This document shows, one piece after another, positions 11,596-22,160 of a DNA stretch of 50,000 bases (the stretch's first letter is position 1; the number at the start of each line of letters is the position of its first letter). The stretch comes from Chara braunii (taxonomy: Eukaryota > Streptophyta > Charophyceae > Charales > Characeae). Under the pieces are notes generated by a model. That model was not told the DNA's origin. It searched no databases and saw only the letters and a program-made list of their open reading frames with translations. The stretch lies in contig BFEA01000098.1 in assembly GCA_003427395.1 (NCBI GenBank), forward strand, positions 2,842,345 through 2,892,344, given 5' to 3'. Position numbers and translations under genes: made by a program.

Positions 11596-11808
11596 GCGAT
11601 CGGCATTGAGCAGAGTCTGCTGATGTTCGTAGGGGAGGGGACCTGAGGGGAGGAGGCACATTGGTCCAGTTGGTATGGTCCCTGATGCTACCGGCTGTCC
11701 CCTGGCCGGTATTGCCCACCTGCAGGTCGGGAGCAGCCCCTGCATGTTCTCTCGTGAACACGGTTCTGGCTGCTACGGGGTTTCCTGTATGACTATAATT
11801 AAGAATAG
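11596..11808 (+). repeat. 5'-truncated SINE (family SINE-1), body only
   Basis: The segment from CATTGAGCAGAGTCTGCTG to GGCTGCTACGGGG aligns over its length with 16158-16370, the body of the complete SINE at 16019. Shared blocks include CTGATGCTACC, TGCCCACCTGC or CGCCCACCTGC, and GAACACGG followed by TGGCTGCTACGGGG. The tRNA-like head is absent, as expected of a 5'-truncated retroposed copy. Confidence 0.75.
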
Positions 11809-12705
11809 TGGTAGGTAGGTAGTGTGAGGTGAGAAGAACGTAGCTTACTTTATGACCAAAAAAAAAAAAAAAAAAGTTTGTATTGCAATTTTACACGAGA
11901 TACGTTATTTCTCACATGTTACGATCCTGGTCATTCCCAAAGTGCAAATTCACAATGAAAGACAAATGCCACCCAATTGCGAAAGAAATGAAAGCACTTG
12001 CAAGGAGATAGAGACCAAAGAAGAGAGAAAGAACAAGAAGAAGGCAAAGATGATGTACACCAGCAAGACCAATGACAAATCCCCCTTTTCTCTCCACCTT
12101 CCTCCTCCTCCTTGACTTCGCCAATCTTATTCTTCTTCCAAATAATAATATTAACGAGTGGATGAACCTGTTACGGACTCAGCCAGGTCTCGATCCCTGG
12201 TTCGCGGGTTACCACCTGCCAGGCTGCTATTTTATTCTGAGTTCCTGATCTCCGGTTCTTGACTGCTGGCGCCCTCTGCAGTTGGCGCCCGTTCTCGAAT
12301 CCCTCCACTGGCACTTTCGGATTTCGATACTTGGCGCCATTCAGCATTCTGGCGCCCAGATGCAGACCTGCGATCCTCAGTTCAGTCCTGGTACTTAAGT
12401 CTGGACTCAAGCCCCATTGGGGCATTCAGTCTTCGGCCTCAGTGCTTGTGCTTCAGTGTGACTTGCCGCGACTTTCTGTTCGGAATCCAAGATTGCGACT
12501 TTGCGACTTTGAGACTTTGTCACTTCGTGTCTGCGTCCGTCGTGTCGAGTCGAGTCCGTGTCCGAGTCGAGTGAGTGTGTGTGTGTGCTCTCACTCTCTT
12601 CCTCTCTCTCTCTCTCCCTCGACCTCTCTCTCTCTTCCCCAACCTCTCTGCTCTGCCTCGGTCTCGTCACACTTGTATCGGAGCGACGAAACGTCCCTCC
12701 CTCCN
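11809..12705. other. No recognised gene; mixed low-complexity sequence
   Basis: Holds an A-run at 11858-11874, an AG-rich patch, and at 12150-12310 a stretch repeating TGGCGCC (four times). On the minus strand near 12190 it has a tRNA B-box-like GGATCGAGACC. From 12540 it becomes GAGTC/GTGTG and then CT-rich. The phrase CTCTGCTCTGCCTCGGTCTC at 12646 recurs at 14498. Confidence 0.35.

Positions 12706-12788
<83 letters not shown>
12706..12788 (+). repeat. (CT)n microsatellite, about 83 bp, preceded by an N
   Basis: Pure CT dinucleotides from 12706 to 12788, with an N at 12705 marking uncertain assembly. Long open frames across it in several phases are artefacts of the repeat. Confidence 0.95.
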
Positions 12789-12792
<4 letters not shown>

Positions 12793-13214
12793 CGCTGGCA
12801 AAATTTGCCAGACTGTCCGGAGGTCCCTGGGGGGAGAATCTCTCCAGGATGTACCCCGGACTGGGGAAGTACTTGGTAATGAGGCAATGACAGGGAATGA
12901 GAACGCAGTTTTCAGGAACGGCGTGGTGTATTTTATTGTACTCTATGTGGTCTTTTTGGTTGTATTTTATTTTTTATTATTTTATTTTGCATCGGCGATA
13001 GAGCGTTTTTTGAACGGAAAGATAGCCGTAGAGTGATGTAGTATGAAGGGAAAAAAACCGTTTCTGGCTCATTGATCTGAATGACGAACGGCGCTTGGGG
13101 TGAATCCGCCACGACAGAAAATTTTGGGATAGGTACCTTCTTAGTGTGTTATTTTATCTATTTATTTATTTATTTATTTTATTTTTATTTTATTTTATCT
13201 TTTGTTAAAAGCAG

Positions 13215-13618
13215 GGTAAGTCGGGAAATCCGAACAGGGATCGGAGCATGGTTTTGTAACCAGGATAATCCTCCAAATAGAACGTTTTTGAATTCGTAAT
13301 AGTCCGCGAAACAGGATATAGTTTTTCGGCGGGAATTTTTTTGGATCAGATATCCGAGTCGACATACTTGTTTTGAAGATGACTCTGCCACGACATGAAC
13401 AGTGTTTCTGAACAAGGTAAGTCGGAAAATCCGAACAGGGATTGGAGCATGGTTTTGTAACCAGGATAATCCTCCAAATAGAACGTTTTTGAATTCGTAA
13501 GAGTCCGCGAAACAGGATATAGTTGTTCGGCGGGAATTTTTTTTTTGGATCAGATATCCGAATCAACATACTTGTTTTGAAGTTGACTCTGCCACGACAT
13601 GAACAGTGTTTCTGAACA
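13215..13618 (+). repeat. Tandem duplication of a roughly 202-bp unit
   Basis: The unit starts GGTAAGTCGG at 13215 and again at 13416, and each ends ACAGTGTTTCTGAACA. The units differ at only a few bases and small T-run lengths. Both contain GGAGCATGGTTTTGTAACC and AGTCCGCGAAACAGG. No coding frame is supported; the repeats of the frame on the minus strand merely mirror the duplication. Confidence 0.9.
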
Positions 13619-13644
13619 GGTACTAAGTATAGGACGGAGTCCCC

Positions 13645-13698
13645 GTCACCGATATCGCTTCTGTCACCGATATCGCTTCTGTCACCTATGTCGTTTTT
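13645..13698 (+). repeat. 18-bp minisatellite, three units
   Basis: GTCACCGATATCGCTTCT occurs twice exactly and a third time with changes. It directly follows the 202-bp tandem pair. Confidence 0.85.
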
Positions 13699-14267
13699 CT
13701 CCTTTTTGAACTCCTTTGACATTTACCCGGATCTAGGTATTTAGATGTAGGATGTACGGCGGGTATTATGGAAAACACATGAAGGACTAATCATAGGAAA
13801 GAGAACATCTAGCATTTGGATGGAGGGAAGGGAGACGTGCTGGAATGTGACCGTGATAGTGGGCAGATACAGTACATGGAATGGATACAGTAGTGGCGAG
13901 ACGGAAGACATATGCAGAGCGGTTCAGATATACTCAGAGTCGGAGTGAGGATGGTGTTACGAATGAAGCTGTATTTAAGTAAAAAAACAGAGATGACGAT
14001 CGGGATAGAAACGCGTGGGGAAAGTAGAAGCTCCCGGGTAGAGTAGGAAAGTCCCGGGAGAAGCAATGTACAATATGCAGATTTTGGGGAAAGGAACGAA
14101 TGCTTAGAAGACAATACGTAGGAAGAAGTAAGGCGTAGGACTTAGCCTGAAGGAAACGGAGATCCGAGAGAAAAACGAAGGTGATAGCTATAAAAGAAGA
14201 CCGCAGTGCTTAAGCTATCATCTACCCTCGAGTGCGTGATTTGTAGAGTTTGATGATTCGTGAGGGA

Positions 14268-14316
14268 GCCTCCTGATGAGTCTGCCCGTTACGCAGGCAG
14301 CGAAACGCGTTGAGGC
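14268..14316 (+). ncRNA. Hammerhead ribozyme motif (type I, very short helix III)
   Basis: Core nucleotides are all present and in order. Helix I strand GCCTC (14268-14272) is followed by the CTGATGA core and G (14273-14280). Helix II pairs CTGCC (14282-14286) with GGCAG (14296-14300), closed by G14280-C14301 with U14281 bulged, over a 9-nt loop. GAAA is at 14302-14305, then CGCGTT, then GAGGC (14312-14316), which pairs with GCCTC. Predicted cleavage follows the GUU at 14309-14311. Helix III is the self-complementary ACGCGT (14305-14310), too short to fold on itself, so activity would need pairing between two molecules. Hammerheads of this kind are known from Penelope-like elements, retrozymes and viroids. 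Alternative: pairing of ACGCGT with the second ACGCGT at 14319-14324 gives a stable helix III but no matching helix I. Confidence 0.6.
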
Positions 14317-14463
14317 AAACGCGTACGATGGTGACAATAAGGGTGTGGTGTTTTTGAGTTCTTGAAAGATATCTTGTCGCCATTTCCTGGTGTTTACTAA
14401 CCTATCGATGTGTATCCTTGTGACACGTGTCCATAGGATAGTCTCCAGTATTCCCCTCTTAAT

Positions 14464-14525
14464 CTCTCTCTCTCTCTCTCTCTCGACCTCTCTCGACCTC
14501 TCTGCTCTGCCTCGGTCTCGTCACA
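14464..14525 (+). repeat. CT tract plus a phrase repeated from 12615-12671
   Basis: A short (CT)n is followed by CGACCTCTCTGCTCTGCCTC and GGTCTCGTCACA. Nearly the same phrase ends at 12671. The two copies flank the tandem units and the hammerhead motif (12672-14463) and might be terminal repeats of a small element, but the match is short and low in complexity. Confidence 0.5.
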
Positions 14526-15783
14526 GAGCCAGAATCAATATCTGAAGTTCCCTCTTACTACTAGCACAACAATAGGTCCACCATAGCTATGGCGTCCCTG
14601 TTCTTCCTCCTCTCACATGCCAAGGTCATGGCGGACTACTAGGGGCTCTGCCCTCTTGTGCAAAGGACAACACAAAGCAGCTATGTCGCTGCTCATCAGG
14701 CCACCATGCCTGACTCTGCCTTGAGCTTCGTTGGTGCGGCAGTACCCCAACTGGGGCCTTCCAGATGGAGCACCTATCAAGGTGATGAAGATGGTGTCCA
14801 CCATAGTCAGGTAGGTACCTCGCCACTCTCCTCCTCTGCCCCCTTCTTCCTCCGACTCAGGCTGGGTTGCTCGCCATATCCAGGCTGAGCGCCCAGTTCC
14901 TTCGTTGACCTCCCAGGCAGCGCTCCAAGTCCAGTGCTTGGCTCCAGCAGCATGTCACCAATCCTCGCACACCGCAAATGAGGAGGAGCTACTTGCTCCT
15001 CCCGAAGATACAGCGGCCTACTCGCCTCTTGGGCGGTGGCTTCCTAGGCCGCGCGGCCTCCCAGCAACCGGTACCTCCTACCTTTCGGAGGGAAACATCA
15101 TTGCAGGCTCTGATATCGTCCGTACGGGCCCTAGACTCAGGCTACTTGGACTGGTAACGGCCTACCTCTAGCCTACCGCTACTGGACCTCTAAAAATGAC
15201 AACTTTTTGTCTTCTTCTGCTCGGGCTCGAGTACCCAACGCTTCTACCACTACTTGAGTGGCCCTGGCCTACCTGCTACTTGGTTGTTTTTCCCGCTGCT
15301 CGCGGGCCTACCCCTGCTACTCGGGTGTTTTTCCCGCTGCAACCCTCGAAGTCACGGCCTCGTGTAAGTACCGGCCCTGCGGGGCCTCCAAGCCAACAAG
15401 TACCCTTGTGGGTCACACACACACTCAGGCCGACAAGCACTCAGACAGGCACGCACACACACACAGACTTAGAAATCACAGCAGAATGCGGGAATCTCAG
15501 CAAGGCATACATTCCAGTGGCAAATCGCAGAAATCGGCAGTGTTCTCAGTCTGTGTTTTGGCGGGGTCATTACACACAGAATTTTTTGCTTTTGTTTCTG
15601 AAAATTTTGCGTTGGGACTGCCGAGGACCTTGCCTGGACCTCGCCCAGCTGGTACCCAAGCAGACAGATCCGGTCTAGGCCACGACGGAACCGACACTGC
15701 TTTTTGTTTTTCCTTTTCTTCCCATCCTGTGCAGGGCCCATGCTCAAGTAATATTCTGTGTATCATTCGGACTTTGAAGTTAA
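14526..15783. other. No recognised gene
   Basis: C-rich sequence with several short frames and none convincing. A pair of about 40-bp units ending GTTTTTCCCGCTGC lies at 15269-15340. CA-rich text is at 15412-15470. Confidence 0.3.
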
Positions 15784-15944
15784 GCCACCAGTTGCTCCCA
15801 GCCTCTATTTCCCAATGCTGATTTTCGTGCAGAAATCAAAACCGTCATGGCACACCTGGCATCACCAGTCTTTTTGGCACGAGTCTGGGACCCCGTGCTA
15901 ACTGGCGGCATTTTTTTTTCAAAGGCTGGGCCACCCGCTGGTGC
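15784..15944. mobile_element. Decayed TTAA miniature element
   Basis: TTAA at 15780-15783 is followed by GCCACCAGTTGCTCCCAGCC. The right side reads AGGCTGGGCCACCCGCTGGTG and then TTTA, an imperfect inverse. Interior text resembles the family only weakly. Confidence 0.45.
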
Positions 15945-16018
15945 TTTATAGCCCCAGCCTCGTAGAAATTCTTTCATTGCCTGCGGCTACACAGCAATTA
16001 AAAACAAACCAGATCCAG

Positions 16019-16388
16019 CGGCCTAGCTCAGTTGGTAAGGCATGCAAGTGGCATCCAGGAGGTCTTGGGTTCAACCCCCATAGGCCTCGTGTACCTTCCT
16101 GGGCAAGCTTGGTGCCCGTCACCTAGAGATAGGCTGTTGGAGCTCCCAAGCGTCATTGAGCAGAGACTACTCATGTTCGTTGGCGGAGGGGGATCAGAAG
16201 GGAGGCACAGCATCTGGCCCATCGAAGACGCTCGGTCCTGATGCTACCAGCTGACCCCTGGCAGGTATCGCCCACCTGCTGTAGCAGGCATCGCACCTCC
16301 TGGTGCGTGCAGCTCCCAAATGTTCCTTCATTGGAGGCTCGAACACGGATGTGGCTGCTACGGGGTTACTATAATAATGACAATAAAA
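16019..16388 (+). repeat. tRNA-derived SINE, complete head (family SINE-1)
   Basis: The head carries an internal RNA polymerase III promoter: A box TAGCTCAGTTGG at 16024-16035 and B box GGGTTCAACCC at 16067-16077, 31 nt apart as in a tRNA gene. It is followed by a roughly 300-bp unrelated body that matches 11596-11808 and by an AT-rich tail (ACTATAATAATGACAATAAAA). The body shared between two loci, with the head present in only one, is the pattern of a retroposed SINE rather than a functional tRNA gene. Target duplications were not found by eye. Confidence 0.8.
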
Positions 16389-16521
16389 AAGACCTGGAAG
16401 GTTGTCCTGTCTACATTCGACAGGTAATTGAATTGGTTGGGAACTTGGGAATTGGCCTTTAAAAAATAAATAAAAAATAAATAAAATAAAATAAAATAAA
16501 ATAGACCAGCACAGGCACGTT

Positions 16522-17390
16522 TGCGAGGATCTGGGTCCTCGGCAGGCCTAAGGGGGCCCTGCTACAGAAGTGCCCGCTTTAAGTGAAGGCGGGCCTAACA
16601 AATCTCGAGAGGCCCTCTGCTGTCATTTCGTATTTGGGGTCCAGGCAGTTGTGACACGCCAGTTGGTTGAGGGAAACACAGGCCGAGCAGCAGAGACATT
16701 CCACGGCCTTCCAGGCCTTTCCAGAAATGCAGGCCCTGGGCAAGAATCGCAGCCTCATACACAGACAGTTGGGAGGTCCAACCGAACGAGGCCCAGCAGC
16801 TGCCTCGGCTAGGAGGGAGGCACTTGCAAAGTGATGCGGCAGCGCTGCTGAGCACTAAGGGCAAGGTGCTGCGCGCGTGCGGTCGTGCAGGAAGCAGGGC
16901 ACTGCTGAGGGCAGCGCCATAGCCCAGCGTCCATAGCTGGATGGCCTTGGACTACAGTGAGGCGCAGGGGTGGTCTTTGGGTGTACAGAGGGAAGACATG
17001 GGTGTAAGTCAGGGGAGAGAGAGAAGGATGATGATGATGATGATGATGTGAGGGCACATACCTGGTATTGGCGATGGTCTCCTTCGGGCGACATCTTCAA
17101 GTACTTTGTCGGTCGCTAACGTCAACAGTTGCATTGTCAATTAGTAGGCAGACAGTAGCTGTGTAGGAAGTAGGCTGGGCGCCGAGCGCCAAGTAGGGAG
17201 AAGGGACTGGACTCTTATGTTGGTGGTGGCGAGAGCAAGCTCTCATTGACATTGGTTTTCAGTGTTACGAATCTCCATTGGTGTTATATTGGTGCAATGC
17301 TGCTTTCTGGACACAGAGATACTTATCTAGCTTTCAATGTGATTATGCATTCTGGATATTGTCATCTCGCTATTGCTCATTTTCCTTGCA
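16522..17390 (+). repeat. 5' LTR of gypsy-1 (869 bp)
   Basis: Begins TGCGAGGATCTGGG and ends TTTTCCTTGCA, with the TG...CA ends of an LTR. It matches 25138-26126 throughout but lacks about 110 bp near 16803 and a shorter piece near 16853 that the 3' LTR retains. A short (GAT)n lies near 17028-17048. Confidence 0.9.
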
Positions 17391-17393
17391 ATT

Positions 17394-17411
17394 TGGTATC
17401 GGAGCTGGTTC
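17394..17411 (+). promoter_or_regulatory. Primer binding site of gypsy-1
   Basis: TGGTATCGGAGCTGGTTC stands 3 nt after the 5' LTR. It matches the plant initiator-tRNA-Met primer site (TGGTATCAGAGC...) with one change, and sets the element's orientation and LTR boundary. Confidence 0.85.
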
Positions 17412-18666
17412 GAGCTGCGCTTCATTGGTTCTTCGCAATAGCTGTTCGGTGCTTCACATGAGGTGTTGGGCAGTGAAAAGGCTTGGGCGTTGAATGATAG
17501 GCGGCCCAGGGTCGTGTGGGTTCACCAGGAAGCTATGTGGTGACATTAGGGATGTACGCTGAATGATGAGAGCTCGCTGATGTGGCATTTAAGCCGAGGT
17601 GGAACTGCATTCTTCTGTTTGTTGTGCCGAGGCAAAGACCGGTCATCATAAATGCACATCAGGTTGCCAGTGAGAAATCTGTGGTTGGGAGCAGCATTAT
17701 GAGGTACGTTGCTCTCTTCCTTATCTACCCTCTTCATTACTTCTTACCGTGAGGAAGTGAGTTTTGTCTTGAGAGTCCTCTCAATGTGAGATGTCGCGAG
17801 CGCTCAACCTTGAGAGTCGACATTCTTCCTTGGCAGCAAGCTGGAGGGAGACGGGCGAAGCCTCTAAAGGGCCCTGGACAAAGCACTCGGGTCACAGTCA
17901 CCATGCCAACCGGTTGGGAAAAGTACACGCATGCTTTCCCGCAAGTCCTTGGTTTTGCTCAGGCAGGGCATGCCAGCCCTTTGAATAGACACTTACCAAA
18001 CCATCTCTAAATATTTATGGCGGGTTCCGGTGTTGAACCTTGGCTGTGATCGTCGTCCTGCCTGCGACGTTAAATAATTCCTGAGGACCTTGGGGGTTGT
18101 CCTTAAACTGCCTCTTGATCTGGCTAACTGCCTCTTGATCAGCCAGATCAAACCGGAAGTAAGGCTCGTTGCATGCGAGGGTAAACAATGTGCAGGGGCT
18201 GGCAGATTCGGCATAGACTTGGGCCACAGGGGTGGGCTGGATTGCACACCTTCAGACACGCCGCTCAACCAGATGCTCAGGGCGTTGACACAAAGTGACC
18301 ACTCAAGAAGGATATAGGGAGAAGGGAGATCCGGTAACTGTTCGCTGTTGCATTAAATAGATAAACTGCCATCTAGCATACATTTCCACAGGTAAACTGT
18401 TTTATTTTTGATTATTTAGTTGTACGGACTTTTTGACAACTGATAGACAATTGCAGATAGGATATCTTCCTTGTTGCATTGCGATTTGTATTAGAGTAAT
18501 CTAAAAATAGAACTAGTGTTACCTGTAGGATCTGACATTAGTTGTTATCGACTTAACTGTTTCTCTCCAGGCTGACCGAAAATAGTTGTTAATCATACTC
18601 GGTTGGGTGTCATGCTGAGGTAGGATTCAGTGTGGATTCTAGTTTAGATCACACACACTATAGCTC
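17412..18666 (+). other. Untranslated leader of gypsy-1
   Basis: About 1.25 kb between the primer site and the first gag ATG. No supported open frame. A near-duplicated AACTGCCTCTTGATC phrase is at 18107 and 18127. Confidence 0.5.
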
Positions 18667-20601
18667 ATGAGTGATGCAAGCAGTAGTGGGGAGGGGGAAC
18701 GATTAGTGAAACCCCTTAGAGTTACACATAAAACTGCTCTCAGTCGACCGATCACTTTCCAAAAGTTAGATCCAGGAGAGGAAAGGAGGTTGTGGAGGGA
18801 AGCTAGGGAGAGGGCGACATCGAGGGTTAGGTCAGCAGCAGCCAGCTTAGAGGCCGCGATGGCTACCGCCTCCAGCACGTCACAGGCCTTGTCCCAGGCC
18901 ACTTCGTCAGGAGTCAGTCAGAGTGTCTCTCAGGTTTCCGTTAGTCAGACTGTTGGCTTGCAAGTCAGCCAACAGACTCAACTCACACCAGAGGATTATG
19001 AGATCCTCCAAGCAGAAGAACTTCATAATGAGCTACAGCGGCAGTTGAGAGAGGCAGCAGAGACGAGACAACGGGCTATCTTGAGAAAACCTAGACTAGG
19101 GAGTAGGAGACCGGAGCTGAGCAAATTAGTAGCATTAGACGAGTCGACACTTGACCCTGCAATGCAAGCGCTGCGTAACTAACTTCTTTGCGTGGCAAAA
19201 ACGCAGGTTGCTGCTGGCTGAACTAGTGGCAGGTCGGAGGCAAATTCTGGCTGCATTGCAGGCTCCTCGTCCATTGATGAGGCAGCCTCAGTATGTTGTA
19301 GCTCCCCCTTCTGTTGCGGGTCCCTCAGTGACACCGTCGCTGGTAGGGCCCTCTTTTTCTCCCATGTTTGGCATTCCCCCTCCAGGTGGTTTAGTAGCAA
19401 CTAGTGCTCCGGTCCTCAGAGCTGCTTTTGTACCGTTAACGACGGTGGCAACTACAATGCCATTGTCAAGTCAGGCTCAGGTTGGCACGCAGCAACTTGT
19501 CTCAGTGGCTATGCAGCCACTGAGACCACAGTGGCTATGCAGCCACTGCAGCAATTGTCTGGGCAGATCCAACCCATGCAGTGGATGCTTAAGATTCCCT
19601 TGCTGAGTCCTAAGCCTTTCTCTGGCGACAAGAAGAAGGATGAGGACCTGGATACCTGGGTGAGGGTTGTGCCCACCTATGTGAGGCACAAGCTCACAAG
19701 GCCAGAGCAAGAAATTATAGCCACTACCTCCTTTTTAGAGGGATCGACGGCACGATGGTTAAACGGGTTAGTGCAACAACAAGGCTATGGTCAAAACTTC
19801 GATGCCTGGGCCCAGGCTTAGACATTGGAAGACTTCGTACGGACTGTGTACAATAGGTGACACGACCCTCAAGGGGCTCAAAAGGTCACTGGTGCGATCA
19901 ACAGTTTTTGTTCTAAAAGGTACAGGACTGTGCGCGAAGTCGTAGACGCCGTAGAACGTTTTATCGGAGTACCTGGTGTGCGCTATGACCCGCAAGTACT
20001 CCTCACAGACTATTTGAGATGCCTGTCCACAAATGTCAAGAATAAGCTAGTGGACGAGGCCTACGTCGACCAACATAATTTCGCCTCATTCAGCAAGAAA
20101 GCCTTAGACATAGAAGCTAAACTGGGATCCGCTCGTTAGGGTCAGTTAGATGGTAGGAAGAAAAGATCTCCCCAAGACTGGAAGAAGAAAGGTCAACTCA
20201 TGTTTGTCGACCATGATGGTCAGGCAACTGAGATTGACAACTTCGCAAACTGTGGGGATGAGACAGAGCTGGATGGGGCCAGCGAGACTTCGGATGGGGG
20301 AGTCGTGGCGCCTATCAAAGAGAAAGTTAGGGGGACCGGGAAGCAGAAGGTAGGCCGGTCCAAGGGTCAGGGCGACCAAGGAACACCCGCATGGGTAAAA
20401 CTTGGTTTAGATTAGGAGGTGTGGAGAGACGGAGTTGCTAGGGGCACCTGTATGAACTGTGGCAACTATGGCCACACGTCCAGAACTTGCCGAGGCAAGA
20501 AGGTCACAACGAAGGTAGCCTCTCCAACAGTGGTGGGCTTATCTTCGAACCCTGACAGTGCTTCTGCGAGCACTTTGCAGGGAAACACCTCGGGCAAGTA
20601 G
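18667..20601 (+). pseudogene. gypsy-1 gag, broken
   Basis: Gag packages the element RNA into virus-like particles. An ATG at 18667 opens 171 codons rich in Ser, Gln and Ala (a Gln/Ser/Val patch, then a charged helix). The frame then shifts near 19150-19180 and again near 19530-19600, and has stops at 19821 and 20139. The last piece (to 20601) holds a classical zinc knuckle, CMNCGNYGHTSRTC (CX2CX4HX4C), at 20449-20490. Its presence at the 3' end of the region and the basic residues after it identify the nucleocapsid part. No single frame could yield a full Gag. Confidence 0.8.
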
Positions 20602-20820
20602 GAGTGTTAGGCGCACTTAGTCGTGCTGAAGTGGTAACGTTGCCTTCCCCACTTCAGGTGTTGGCCAAGGCTAGTGACCCATCCATCGCCCCGTAAACAC
20701 ATTCAGACCCACGAGAGATGTGTCCGAGTTCCTAGAAGAGCTACAGACTGAGTGGTCAGGGAAGGACCCAAAGGCTCTTGGGCGATGATTAGTAAAGGTC
20801 CTAGGGGTGAACATTTCGTG

Positions 20821-21150
20821 GTAGAGGTTGATGTAGGTGGCCGCAAAGTGGATGCCTTCGCAGACATAGGCTCTACATGAAACTTCATCAGTCGTGCTTG
20901 TGTGGATAGCCTGCACTTAGGGGACCAAGTGTAGCGGCTTAGCAGATTTGTAGCATCTACGCTAGCCAACAAGCACCTCATGGTTGTCCAGGACTATGTC
21001 AAGGACGTAGTTTGCACCTTCTCCTAAAGAGGAGGGGAAGCGAGACATAAAATCTCATTCCTTGTCAGCGACGAACTGCCATTTGACATGTTGTTAGGTA
21101 TGTACTACTCCTCGAGGTCGCTCAACCTCAGCTCGATTGGGATAGAAAGG
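20821..21150 (+). pseudogene. gypsy-1 aspartic protease, broken
   Basis: A retropepsin-like segment is visible: a glycine-containing beta strand, then DIGST at 20863-20877, where active proteases have D-T/S-G, followed at once by TGA (20878) and then NFIS. The Ile at the active-site triad and the stop both imply loss of activity. A CGA-to-TGA change explains the stop. Confidence 0.7.
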
Positions 21151-21152
21151 TA

Positions 21153-22156
21153 TTGATCCACAAGTTGCCCAACGGTAAAACCGTTAGACTGCAGAAGTTC
21201 AAAGCCAGCAGTCTAGTGGAAAACCACGGGTGCATGTGTGCATCTTCCTTCTATAACTGCTATAAGCAGAATGGCATGTATTTAGTCTTTGTCTCCGAGA
21301 AAGGGGAGGCCGTAAAATCAGCCCCAGAGATAGAATCAGTCGTCGTTCAGTATTCCGACCTTTTTGAGGAGCCCAGTGGTGTGGTGGAAAGGGAGGTGGT
21401 CCATGCAATAGAGGTTGTCCCCGGTAGTAAGGCGCCTAGAGGACGCATCTATAGGATGTCTCCCGCGGAGTGGACGCCGCCAACTCAAAGAGCTTACAAA
21501 GAAGGTATGGATTTGGCCTAGTACCTCCCCTTACGGTGCGCCAGTTTTATTTTTTCCTAAGAAGGGAGGTACACTAAGGATGTGCATTGACTATAGGGGC
21601 CTCAATGCCATAACTGTAAAGAACGCAGAGCCCTTACCCCGCATCGACGACCTCCTGGATAGAGTGCAGGGATGTCGGTACTTCACAAAGACAAATCTGA
21701 AGTCCGGATACCATCAAATTGCTATTAGACCTGAGGACCAGCACAAAACCGCCTTTCAGACCAGGTACGGTCTGTATGAGTTTGTGGTGATGCCTTTTGG
21801 CCTATGCAATGCCCATGGAACATTTCAGCACGCAATGAATAGGATTTTTCATCATTACTTAGACAAGTTTATCGTTGTGTACCTCGACGATATCCTTATC
21901 TTTAGTAAGACTGGAGAGGAGCACGCTGAGCACTTGAAAATAGTGCTAGGTCTCCTAAGACAGCATCAGTACAAGGTAAACTTGGAGAAATGCGAGTTCG
22001 GTCGCACCAAGATCTTGTACTTGGGTCATGAAATCTCCGCGGATGGGTTGAGGTCGGACGATGCCAAAGTGGCCAGCATACGAGACTGGCCCAGACCTCA
22101 GACTGTTACTGAGGTCCGGTCATTTTTGGGGATGACGGGCTATTACCGTCCGTTTG
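21153..22156 (+). pseudogene. gypsy-1 reverse transcriptase, frameshifted
   Basis: The linker upstream of the polymerase (YSDLFEEPSG..., 21350-21480) is in one frame. The polymerase fingers and palm continue in another from about 21515 after a frameshift. Palm motifs are intact: LRMCIDYRGLNA, then LKSGYHQIAI, the FGLCNA region and the catalytic YLDD at 21880-21891. The connection motif FLGMTGYYRPFV ends at the TTAA site at 22157. Reverse transcriptase copies the element RNA into DNA in the particle. The active site survives although the frame does not. Confidence 0.9.
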
Positions 22157-22160
22157 TTAA

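Noticed and set aside
12160-12215. tRNA-like B box (GGATCGAGACC) on the minus strand
   Set aside because: An A box is only approximate and no cloverleaf acceptor stem could be drawn. Not enough for a tRNA or SINE call.
12259-12879. Open frames of 100-200 residues across the CT microsatellite
   Set aside because: Poly-Leu/Ser or Glu/Arg produced by a dinucleotide repeat in all phases.
12600-14525. LTR pair bounded by the CTCTGCTCTGCCTC phrase
   Set aside because: The match is only about 40-50 bp and CT-rich. No primer site or polypurine tract was found to support LTRs.
14685-14712. Second hammerhead-like CTGATGAG on the minus strand
   Set aside because: No GAAA or helix II partner follows; the core is incomplete.
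16019-16090. Functional tRNA gene
   Set aside because: Acceptor strands do not pair well and the sequence continues into a shared SINE body.
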